A stretch of DNA of 60,800 bases from an uncultured Oscillospiraceae bacterium (lineage in GTDB: Bacteria; Bacillota; Clostridia; Oscillospirales; Oscillospiraceae), in contig CANROC010000018.1 in the NCBI GenBank assembly GCA_947632175.1, positions 1-60,800 of the forward strand. The letters are read 5' to 3'. Positions 52,020-59,370 of this stretch are shown here, piece after piece. Under the pieces are notes generated by a model that did no database searches, was not told the origin of the DNA, and saw only the letters and a program-made list of their open reading frames with translations. Made by a program: the position numbers and the translations under genes. Numbering within the stretch: the first letter of the stretch is position 1; every line of letters begins with the position of its first letter.

Positions 52020-53275
52020 AGAGCGGCGGGGACGGGGGACGGGACAGGTCGATTGACGAAAGGCGTGTCGCCGGGGACGGCGACCCCTACGGCGGATAAC
52101 GCAAACCGACAAAATAGACGCACCCACCCTGCCCATCGCGACCCTCGGGCACCCCTCCCGGAGGGAGGGGCAAAAAAGGTGCGTTGTCGGAACTGGTTCC
52201 GATAAATGGCACCCGCTTCCGTAACGCCGTAGGGGCCGCCACTCTTGGCGGCCCGCGTTGCAAGGCTCGGATTGCCCCCGATAAATGCCGTAGGGGTCGC
52301 CGTCCCCGGCGACCCGCGTTGCGACAATATCCAATGTCGGTTAAATGGGATAACATTCCACATCCCCCGTAGGGGCGGACCCATGTGTCCGCCCGTGGTA
52401 CGTGGTGGGACGAAAACGGGTCCGATAAAACGGTACATGTCGGTCAACCGGGGCATGGGCCGCCGTGGGCGGCGGCCCGTACGGCGGTGTTCGGGGCGTG
52501 TCAATAGACGATAGGCGGGTCGCCGAGGACGGCGACCCCTACGGTGGTGTTCGGAACGAGTCGATAGACACAACGCGGGCCGCCAGGAGTGGCGGCCCCT
52601 ACAAGGTGCGTTGTCGCAACGGTTCCGATAAATCGCACTTGCCATCGTCCAAGTGCCCCCTCCTCGTAGGAGGGGGGCAGGGGGGCAGCGAACGTTGGAT
52701 GACAGAGCGGTCCCGATAAAACGAATCCGCCCAAATTACGCCGTAGGGGCCGCCACTCTTGGCGGCCCGCGTTGCAGGGCTTGGATTGCCCCCGAACACC
52801 GCCGTAGGGGTCGCCGTCCCCGGCGACCCGCGTTGCGACAACATCCAATGTCGGTTAAATGGGATAACCTCCCACATCCCCCGTAGGGGCGGACCCATGT
52901 GTCCGCCCGTGGCACGTGGTGGGACGGGAACGGTTCCGAAAAAAACGGTACAAATCGGTTATTGGGGGCAAGGGCCGCCGTGGGCGGCGGCCCGTACGGC
53001 GTTGATTGGGGCGGGTCAATAGACGAGGGGCGGGTCGCCGAGGACGGCGACCCCTACGGCGGTGTTCGGAACGGGTCGATAGACACAACGCGGGCCGCCA
53101 AGAGTGGCGGCCCCTACAAGGTGCGTTGTCGGAACTGGTTCGGAAAACCGCGCCCGCCCCCGTCTCGGAGCCCCCTCCTCGTAGGAGGGGGGCAGGGGGG
53201 AAGCGAACGTTGGACATGAGAGCGGTTCCGGCAAATCAAACCAGCTCCATTTACGCCGTACGGTCCCCCCAAAGA
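52020..53275. repeat. intergenic hairpin-repeat array R8, a 514-bp unit in tandem
   Basis: After a partial unit, two units start at 52225 and 52739. In unit 1 the hairpins are: 1 GGGCCGCC-ACTCTT (52233), 2 GGGTCGCC-GTCCCC (52294), 3 GGGCGGAC-CCATGT (52373), 4 GGGCCGCC-GTGGGC (52457), 5 GGGTCGCC-GAGGAC (52517), 6 GGGCCGCC-AGGAGT (52577), then GCCCCCTCC...GGAGGGGGGC (52655). Flanks show 1-3 in one orientation (GTAGG on the left) and 4-6 in the other (CCTAC on the right). The region lies between divergent folC and the bofA-like gene. No gene found. Confidence 0.9.
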
Positions 53276-53281
53276 AAACAT

Positions 53282-53310
53282 TTGCCTTTTTCTCCCCCAT
53301 GGGGTATAAT
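53282..53310 (+). promoter_or_regulatory. promoter of the bofA-like gene
   Basis: TTGCCT, 17 bp, TATAAT (GGGTATAAT). It is 29 bp before the start codon, immediately after repeat array R8. Confidence 0.65.
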
Positions 53311-53339
53311 AGGCTCATTCTAAGCGAGGAGGAGTTCCT

Positions 53340-53711
53340 ATGATATCGGATCTGGGCGGCCTGGGGGATCTGGGCGAGCTGGGCGGCAAGGCGGATGAGA
53401 TCATCGAGGGCGCCGAGGGGGCGCTGGAGAAGGTGAGCGAGCTCACCGGCTTCTCGCCGTGGGTCTGCGGCATCGCCATCGTGGCGCTGGTGCTGCTGGC
53501 CGTTTACCTCTTCACAAAGCCCATCCGCTTCGTACTGAAGATCGCCATCAACACCGTCGCGGGCTACGCCGCGCTGCTGCTGGTCAATTGGCTGGGGGCG
53601 CGGTTCGGCATCGGCCTCGATCTCACCTGGCAGAACGCCGTGGTCACCGGCATCTTCGGCCTGCCCGGCGTGGCGGTGCTGCTGGGGCTCAGGTGGGGCG
53701 GCATCCTGTGA
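53340..53711 (+). CDS. bofA: BofA-like pro-sigma-K processing inhibitor
   Basis: A 123-residue protein: a Gly/Glu-rich N-terminus (residues 1-38) not found in Bacillus BofA, then membrane helices CGIAIVALVLLAVYLF, IAINTVAGYAALLLVNWL and a C-terminal VTGIFGLPGVAVLLGLRW. The last part matches the BofA signature. In Bacillus BofA holds the SpoIVFB protease inactive. GAGGAGGAG precedes the ATG. It overlaps the SDR gene by 4 bp (GTGA). Confidence 0.75.
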   Translation: MISDLGGLGDLGELGGKADEIIEGAEGALEKVSELTGFSPWVCGIAIVALVLLAVYLFTKPIRFVLKIAINTVAGYAALLLVNWLGARFGIGLDLTWQNAVVTGIFGLPGVAVLLGLRWGGIL

Positions 53712-54409
53712 CGGCCCTGGTCTCCGGCGCCTCCCGGGGCATCGGCGCGGCCTGCGCGAGAGCGCTGGCGCGTCAGGGGCACACCGTGGCCGTGAACTAC
53801 CGGGAGAGCCGGCCTGAGGCCGAGGCTCTGGCCCGGGAGATCGGCGGCGTGGCCGTCCGGGCCGACGTGGCCGACGGCGCGGCGGTGGAAAACATGTTGA
53901 AAGCCGTGGGGAACGTGGGGATTCTGGTGGTCAACGCCGGCATCGCCCTCCAGAAGCTCTTCACGGACACGACGTATGAGGAGTGGCGGCGGCTCTTCGC
54001 CGTCAACGTGGACGGGGCCTACCACCTCATCCGGGGCGTCCTCCCCGGTATGATCCACGAAAAGCGGGGGCGGATCGTGCTCATAAGCTCCGTCTGGGGC
54101 GTCCACGGGGCCAGCTGTGAGGCGGCCTACTCCGCCGCCAAGGCCGCCCTCATCGGGCTCACAAAGGCCCTCGCCCGTGAGCTGGGCCCCTCCGGCGTCA
54201 CCGTCAACTGCGTGGCCCCCGGCGTCATCGACACGGACATGAACGCCGCTTTCGACGCGGAGACCCTGGCCTCCCTCACCGACGCCACGCCCCTCTGCCG
54301 CCTGGGCACCCCCGAGGACGTGGCCGATGCCGTGGCCTTCCTCTGTTCCGACAAAGCCTCCTTCATCACCGGCCAGGTTTTAGGCGTGGACGGCGGCTTC
54401 CCGGCGTAA
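53708..54409 (+). CDS. short-chain dehydrogenase/reductase (FabG-like)
   Basis: A 233-residue NAD(P)-dependent SDR. Cofactor motif SGASRGIGAA (residues 5-14), NAGI, catalytic Ser in VLISSVWG, Tyr and Lys in YSAAKAAL, and C-terminal ITGQVLGVDGGF. It resembles 3-oxoacyl-ACP reductase, but no other fatty acid gene is nearby, so the substrate is open. The start is GTG overlapping the bofA-like stop, and translation is probably coupled. Confidence 0.9.
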   Translation: MTALVSGASRGIGAACARALARQGHTVAVNYRESRPEAEALAREIGGVAVRADVADGAAVENMLKAVGNVGILVVNAGIALQKLFTDTTYEEWRRLFAVNVDGAYHLIRGVLPGMIHEKRGRIVLISSVWGVHGASCEAAYSAAKAALIGLTKALARELGPSGVTVNCVAPGVIDTDMNAAFDAETLASLTDATPLCRLGTPEDVADAVAFLCSDKASFITGQVLGVDGGFPA

Positions 54410-54423
54410 ATTTATGAAAAGCG

Positions 54424-54460
54424 CCGCCCGCGGACAGCTCCGCGGGCGGTTTCTTCTTTA
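54424..54460. terminator. bidirectional terminator between convergent genes
   Basis: CCGCCCGCGGA, CAGC, TCCGCGGGCGG: an 11-bp stem followed by TTTCTTCTTT on the plus strand. It serves the SDR gene and probably also the convergent carboxypeptidase gene. Confidence 0.85.
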
Positions 54461-55657
54461 GAAGAGGATATTCATCATGTCCTTCACCACGTCCCACCAG
54501 GTGATGCGGCGGGCGCCGTCGGGGGTGAGGATGGGGACCTGGGCCAGGACCTCCTCCCCCAGCTTCACCGTCATGGTGCCCACCTGGGACCCCGGCTCCA
54601 CGGGGGCGGTGAGGGAATCGGCCAGCTCCACCTCCGTGACGACGTTCCCGGCGTCGCTCTTGCGGATGAGGAGCCTGCTCCCCTCCCCCAACACCGGCTG
54701 GACGTAGTCCACCTTCCCCAGCTTCACCGGGATCACCGGCAGGACCTCGGCGGGCTTGGGCTCGATGAGCGTATAGGCCCCGAAAGCGTAGCCCAGGAGG
54801 GTCTTGGCGCTCTCGAAGCGCTCGGCCGAGCTTGCGCAGTGGAGCACCACGGCGATGTACTCCACACCGTCCCGCATGGCCGTGGCGGCTAGACAGTGGC
54901 CGGCGGCGGAGGTGTAGCCGGTCTTGAGGCCCGTGGCGCCGTCAAAGAAGCGGACCAGCTTGTTGGTGTTGGAAAGTCCGAACTGTCCATCCCGGATGGT
55001 GTCCATCCAGATGGTGGTGTATTCCTTGATCCAATCGTGCTTTATGAGCTCCCGGCTCATGATGGCGATGTCCCGGGCGGTGGTCAGATGCTCCGGATCG
55101 TCCATAAGCCCCGTGCAGTTGGTGAAGTGTGTGTTGGCCATGCCCAGCTCCCGCGCCCGCTCGTTCATCCGGGCGGCGAAAGCGGCCTCGGACCCGGCCA
55201 TGTGCTCCGCCACCGCCACGGCGGCGTCGTTGGCGGAGGACACCACGATGCACTTGAGCATCTCCCGGAGGGGCATCTGCTCCCCCTCCTCCAAAAAGAC
55301 CTGGCTCCCGCCCATCCCGGCGGCGTTGGCCGAGCAGGTGATCACGTCGTCCAGGTTTAGCGCCCCGGCATCCACCGCCTCCACGATGAGCAGGATGGTC
55401 ATGACCTTCGTCACCGAGGCCGGGCGCAGGCGCTCGTCGGCGTTTTTCTCCCACAGCACCGTCCCCGTCTCCTTCTCCATGAGAATGGCGGAGGGCGCGG
55501 GCACATCCAGCCCCTCGGCGCTGGTGGGGATATACGAGTCGTCGAAAACGCTCTCGTCCACCTCCTCGTCCGGCTCCGACTCCAGCTCCAGCTCCGCCCT
55601 CGCGGACACCGACAGCACCATCGCCAGGGCCAGCACCCCGGCCACCTTTTTCCACAT
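54458..55657 (-). CDS. serine-type D-Ala-D-Ala carboxypeptidase (DacF/DacA-like)
   Basis: A 399-residue penicillin-binding protein 5-type enzyme trimming peptidoglycan stem peptides. Signal peptide WKKVAGVLALAMVLSVSARA, then catalytic SVTK (81-84), SAN (141-143) and KTG (LKTGYT) motifs, and a C-terminal PBP5 beta domain. The C-terminus ends WWDVVKDMMNILF, a possible amphipathic membrane anchor. AAAAGGAGG lies before the ATG. Whether it is vegetative or sporulation-specific (DacB, DacF) cannot be decided. Confidence 0.92.
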   Translation of the reverse strand: MWKKVAGVLALAMVLSVSARAELELESEPDEEVDESVFDDSYIPTSAEGLDVPAPSAILMEKETGTVLWEKNADERLRPASVTKVMTILLIVEAVDAGALNLDDVITCSANAAGMGGSQVFLEEGEQMPLREMLKCIVVSSANDAAVAVAEHMAGSEAAFAARMNERARELGMANTHFTNCTGLMDDPEHLTTARDIAIMSRELIKHDWIKEYTTIWMDTIRDGQFGLSNTNKLVRFFDGATGLKTGYTSAAGHCLAATAMRDGVEYIAVVLHCASSAERFESAKTLLGYAFGAYTLIEPKPAEVLPVIPVKLGKVDYVQPVLGEGSRLLIRKSDAGNVVTEVELADSLTAPVEPGSQVGTMTVKLGEEVLAQVPILTPDGARRITWWDVVKDMMNILF

Positions 55658-55714
55658 ATCGACCCCTCCTTTTCGGCTACAAAAGAATATGTGGTCAAGT
55701 TTTAAATATTCCTC

Positions 55715-55743
55715 TTGAAATTTTCCGCGGGATGTGGTATAGT
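55715..55743 (+). promoter_or_regulatory. promoter of tRNA-Gly(CCC)
   Basis: TTGAAA, 17 bp, TATAGT (extended GTGGTATAGT), 9 bp before the mature tRNA 5' end. Confidence 0.85.
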
Positions 55744-55752
55744 AAGGACGAT

Positions 55753-55826
55753 GCAGATATAGTTCATCGGTAGAACGACGGCTTCCCAAGCCGTAGAGGT
55801 GGGTTCGATTCCCATTATCTGCTCCA
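55753..55826 (+). tRNA. tRNA-Gly (anticodon CCC)
   Basis: 74 nt including an encoded CCA. The acceptor stem GCAGATA / TATCTGC, anticodon stem ACGGC / GCCGT with loop TTCCCAA, and T loop GGTTCGATTCC are all intact. It has its own promoter and a strong terminator, so it is a single-gene transcription unit. Confidence 0.96.
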
Positions 55827-55829
55827 TCG

Positions 55830-55860
55830 CCCCCGGCGCTTACGCGCCGGGGGCTTTTTT
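55830..55860 (+). terminator. terminator of tRNA-Gly(CCC)
   Basis: CCCCCGGCGC, TTAC, GCGCCGGGGG, then CTTTTTT. Confidence 0.93.
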
Positions 55861-55902
55861 GGTTTCCGGAAAAAATTTTTTAGAATACTTAGAAAATAAT
55901 AC

Positions 55903-55931
55903 TTGACATTTGCTTATTTTTATGGTATAAT
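55903..55931 (+). promoter_or_regulatory. promoter of the phage-type replication protein
   Basis: TTGACA, 17 bp, TATAAT (ATGGTATAATACGC). The -10 and its surroundings closely resemble the two small RNA promoters at 5143 and 19684. Confidence 0.85.
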
Positions 55932-55967
55932 ACGCTTATCTTCAAAGAAACAGAAGGAGTGTTGACC

Positions 55968-56781
55968 ATGGCGGAGAAGAAAGCGCCGGGGGTGCTCATC
56001 TATTTTGAAATGGCGCCGTGCCTGGAGCTGTTGACGGACGAGGAGTGCGGGGCGCTGATGAAGGGCATGCTGCGCTACGCCATGACCGGCGCGGAGCCGG
56101 AGCTGAAGGGCTCGGCCCTCTCCATGGCCTGGTGCATCCTGAAGCCCCGCGTGGACGCCGACCGCGTTGCCTACGAGCGCAAGGTGGAAAAGGCCCAGGC
56201 CGCCGCTCTCGCCCGCTGGACCCAGGAGGCGGACATGCATACGGATGCGGACGCATCGCCAAGCATCGCCAAGCATCCGGACGCAATGCTTGGAATGCCA
56301 ACTACAACTTCAACTCCAACTTCAACTCCAACTGCAACTCCAACTACAACTCCAACCTCAACTACAACAACAAAATCATCTCCATCACAAGATATTTTTT
56401 CAAATCCCGCGCGTGAGGAGGACGGGACCGTGGAAAAAACCGGAGGACAAAAAAATTTTGTGGAGAAGGATGATTTTGTTTTTGAGCCTCCGACGTTGGA
56501 GGAGGTGGAGGCGTACGTCAAAAAGCGCCACAGCCCGGTGGACCCCAAGGTGTTCGTGGACTTCTACGCCAGCAAGGGCTGGCGGGTAGGGACCGCGCCC
56601 ATGGCCGACTGGCGCGCGGCCCTGCGCGGCGCGGAGTCCTGGTCCCGTTGGAAGAAACAGCCAGACAAGCCCTCCTTCCACCCCTCCAACGCCCCGCCCT
56701 CCCCGGACTTCCCCCCCCATCACCGAGGACGACATCGCCCGCACCCGCGCCGCGATAGAAAAAATGCGCAGCGGGGCGTAG
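55968..56781 (+). pseudogene. phage-type replication protein (DUF6291/DnaD-like), frameshifted at a C8 tract
   Basis: The N-terminal part (FEMAPCLELLTDEECGALMKGMLRYAMTG) matches the DUF6291-type domain of prophage replication proteins. A Thr/Pro-rich linker (about residues 108-140) follows, then a DnaD-like C-terminal segment (VDPKVFVDFYASKGWRVG, MADWRAALRGAESW). After a run of eight C (56711-56718) the frame turns into repeat-like Arg sequence. Removing one C gives the natural end ITEDDIARTRAAIEKMRSGA and a 270-residue protein. It stands alone with no other phage gene. Sequencing error or poly-C phase variation could explain the tract. Confidence 0.75.
56299..56372 (+). repeat. ACTCCA/ACTTCA-type microsatellite coding a Thr/Pro linker
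   Basis: About twelve imperfect copies of a six-base AACT(C/A)(C/A)-like unit encode TPTSTPTATPTTTPTS within the phage-type protein. The copy number of such tracts can vary by slippage without changing the frame, since the unit is six bases. Confidence 0.75.
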
Positions 56782-56813
56782 GGGGACGCTCGGACACAAT
56801 GGGTCCGCCCCTG

Positions 56814-57740
56814 CTAACGGTCCTCTCGGGAAAGCTCGCGGGCTTTTTTGAGGGCGTCGCGGGGGGCGGTGAGCTCGTGGACATAGCCGCGCCCGGCGAG
56901 CCAGTCGATGACGCGCTCCCAGGCGGCGGCCTCCTCCCCGTATTTGCCCTGCTCGTGGAGGCAAAAGGCCATGGAGAAGAGGGGGTCCGCCGCGTCGGGC
57001 GTGAGCTTCGCGGCCCGCTCCCAGTGGGAGAACGCCTGGTCAAACCTGCCCAGCTTCCGGCAGGCGTCCCCGGCGTAGAGGGCGAACATTCCCGCCAGGG
57101 GCTCGTCGCCGCGGGCCGCGGCGCACAGCTCCAGGACCTCCTCATACCGGCCCGTCCAGTAGAGGGCGGCCGTCAGGGCCAGGCGGTTCTCCGGGTCCTC
57201 CGGGGCGGCGTCAAAGCGCGCCCGCTCCTCCTCCAGGGCCTGCTCCCCCCGTCCGATCCGGGAGAGCATAAAAAGCCGCTGCTGCCGGGCGCCGCGGGCG
57301 GCCTCGTCCCGCTCAGGCCCCGCCAGGACCTGCTCGTACTGCCTGAGGGCGATGTCCCGGCAGTCGTACATCTGGTACTCGTTCAGGACCCCGTAGGCGC
57401 GCACGTCGTCCCGCGTAAATTCGCCGCTGTCAAAGAGCTTTTTGAACTCCGCGTCGGCGCGGATGAAGTCGTTCCGGTCGTGGCTGGCCTCGTACACCGC
57501 CAGCAGCCGCTGGGCGTTGTTGGCGTAGGCGTTGACCTCCGGCCTGAAGAGGTCGTCCACGGCGACGCCGAAAAATCCGGCGATGGCCGGGAGCGTCAGC
57601 GTATCCGGCACGCTGACGTCGTTCTCCCACTTGCTCACGGCCTGGGCGGTGACAGAAAGCGCCTGTGCCAGCTCCTCCTGAGTGGAGGCGCGAAGCTCCC
57701 GCAGCCGTTTGATGTTGCGTCCGATGTTCGATGTTGTCAT
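56814..57740 (-). CDS. XRE-family regulator with tetratricopeptide repeats
   Basis: A 308-residue protein. The N-terminal helix-turn-helix (residues 5-60: IKRLRELRASTQEELAQAL, VTAQAVSKWENDVSVPD) is of the Cro/CI type. The rest is helical with TPR-like units (ALTAALYWTGRYEEVLEL, FALYAGDACRKLGRFDQAFSHWE, FSMAFCLHEQGKYGEEAAAWE). This layout is common for regulators that sense a peptide or protein through the TPR part. AAAGGA precedes the ATG. It is convergent with the phage-type gene, but a functional tie is not shown. Confidence 0.88.
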   Translation of the reverse strand: MTTSNIGRNIKRLRELRASTQEELAQALSVTAQAVSKWENDVSVPDTLTLPAIAGFFGVAVDDLFRPEVNAYANNAQRLLAVYEASHDRNDFIRADAEFKKLFDSGEFTRDDVRAYGVLNEYQMYDCRDIALRQYEQVLAGPERDEAARGARQQRLFMLSRIGRGEQALEEERARFDAAPEDPENRLALTAALYWTGRYEEVLELCAAARGDEPLAGMFALYAGDACRKLGRFDQAFSHWERAAKLTPDAADPLFSMAFCLHEQGKYGEEAAAWERVIDWLAGRGYVHELTAPRDALKKARELSREDR

Positions 57741-57859
57741 GATATCCGTCCTTTCCTCTTTCGGGCCCGTAAGTCCAGTATAGCCGGTTTTCGAGAAAAC
57801 GCAATGACCGCTCCGGCAACCGCGGGTCAACCGGCGGTTGATTGGATGAAAACGCCGGT

Positions 57860-59190
57860 TTTCCGATGCCGTTTGAATGGGATACCTTTCCACATTCCCT
57901 GTATGGGCGGACCCATGTGCCCGCCCGTGACCGCGTGGCGGGACGGGAACGGGTCCGATAAACCGGGAAATGTCGGTCATCTGGGGAAAAGGGCCGCTGT
58001 GGGCAGCGGCCCGTACGGCGGTGATTGGGGCGGGTCAATGGTCGATGGGCGGGTCGCCCGGGAGGGCGACCCCTACGGCGATGTTTATACCATGCGGGTC
58101 ATCGATACCGCCCTGTCGCCCCACGTTCGCTGCCCCCCTGCCCCCCTCCTACGAGGAGGGGGCGAAAAAGGTTGCGCCTGCGGCGCAGGCTCGATTTTAT
58201 TGCGCCGGAGGCGCAATGGAATATAAACGCGGCGAAGCCGCAACCTTATTCCCCACGACCCCTTTTTCGGAAAAAGGGGTGCCGCCGCGGCGGCGGGGTA
58301 TTCGAGCCCGTGGAGCGTAACTGATGTTTCCGGTAAACGAAACCTACTGCGTGCGGGCCGCCAGGAGTGGCGGCCCCTACGGGGTGCGCTGTCGCAACGG
58401 TTCCGGAAATTCGCACCCGCCTCCGTTTCGGAGCCCCCTCCTCGTAGGAGGGGGGCAGGGGGGAAGCGAGCGTGGGATGACAGGGCGGTTCCGATAAACC
58501 GAATCCGCCCCAATATTGCCGTAGGGGCCGCCACTCCTGGCGGCCCGCGTTGCAGGGTTCGGATTGCCTCCGATGAACGCCGTAGGGGTCGCCGTCCCCG
58601 GCGACCCGCGTTGCGATGACCTCCGGTGTTGATTGAATGGGACAACATTCCATATCCCCCGTAGGGGCGGACCCATGTGTCCGCCCGTGGTACGTGTCGG
58701 GACGGGAACGGGTCCGATAAAACGGGAAATGTCGGTCATCTGGGGAAAAGGGCCGCTGTGGGCAGCGGCCCGTACGGCGGTGTTCGAGGCGTGTCAATTA
58801 TCGATGGGCGGGTCGCCGGGGACGGCGACCCCTACGGCGGTGTTCGGGGCGGGTCAATAGACGAAAGGCGGGCCGCCAGGAGTGGCGGCCCCTACGGGGT
58901 GTGTTGTCGGAGCGGTTCCGAAAATTCGCGCATCGCCCCCGTCTCGGGGCCCCCTCCTCGTAGGAGGGGGGCAGGGGGGAAGCGAGCGTGGGATGACAGA
59001 TTGGTTTCGACAAATGGCACCGCCCCCGACACGTTAGCCCCTCCCAGGTCGGGGACAGCCGCGAAGCGGCAGGGGTGGTTTCGCGGCGGCGGGGGCGGGC
59101 GGGAATCAAAGAACGCGGCGCAAGCCGCGAACCTTTTTCCGCCGCCGCGACCCTTCCGGCGCTGCGCCACCTCCCCCCAAGGGGGGGTTG
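57860..59190. repeat. intergenic hairpin-repeat array R9
   Basis: A partial series (GGGCGGAC-type, GGGCCGCT-GTGGGC-AGCGGCCC, GGGTCGCC reverse), the CCCCTCCT module, GCGCCTGCGGCGC and CCCCTTTTTCGGAAAAAGGGG modules, GGGCCGCC-AGGAGT reverse and CCCCTCCT again. Then comes a complete six-hairpin series from about 58519 to 58890: ACTCCT, GTCCCC, CCATGT, GTGGGC, GGGGAC, AGGAGT loops. It ends with the CCCCTCCT module and one AACGCGGCGCAAGCCGC module. Loops 2 and 5, and 1 and 6, are exact reverse complements. No gene found. Confidence 0.88.
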
Positions 59191-59194
59191 GGCG

Positions 59195-59228
59195 CAAAAA
59201 AACACCGTCTCCAAAAGAGACGGTGTTG
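59195..59228 (-). terminator. terminator of tRNA-Gly(GCC)
   Basis: On the minus strand AACACCGTCTC / GAGACGGTGTT with a short T-rich loop, followed by T7. Confidence 0.93.
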
Positions 59229-59229
59229 A

Positions 59230-59305
59230 TGGAGCGGCCTACGAGGCTCGAACTCGCTACCTCCACCTTGGCAAGGTGGCGCTCTACCAGATGAGCTAAG
59301 GCCGC
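59230..59305 (-). tRNA. tRNA-Gly (anticodon GCC)
   Basis: 76 nt including an encoded CCA. The acceptor stem GCGGCCT / AGGCCGC, anticodon stem CCACC / GGTGG with loop TTGCCAA, and T loop AGTTCGAGCCT are all intact. It is the second tRNA-Gly of the window; CCC and GCC anticodons complement each other for GGG and GGC/GGU codons. Confidence 0.97.
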
Positions 59306-59322
59306 GGCGCGGAACGTGATTG

Positions 59323-59351
59323 ATTATAAACGCTCCGGCGCGGTTTGTCAA
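59323..59351 (-). promoter_or_regulatory. promoter of tRNA-Gly(GCC)
   Basis: On the minus strand TTGACA (59346-59351), 17 bp, TATAAT (59323-59328). It occupies most of the gap between the topoisomerase gene and the tRNA. Confidence 0.9.
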
Positions 59352-59370
59352 GGGTAAACTTGAATTTTTT

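Noticed and set aside
52225-53255. A CRISPR array in the repeat regions.
   Set aside because: Repeats are palindromes of different classes in alternating orientation, spacers are shared between arrays, and no cas gene is present.
57770-58226. The open frame of the phage-type gene continues to 58226, suggesting a 750-residue protein.
   Set aside because: After the C8 tract the translation is Arg/Pro-rich, antisense to the XRE-TPR gene, and then repeat sequence. The one-base-shifted frame gives a sensible end at 56781.
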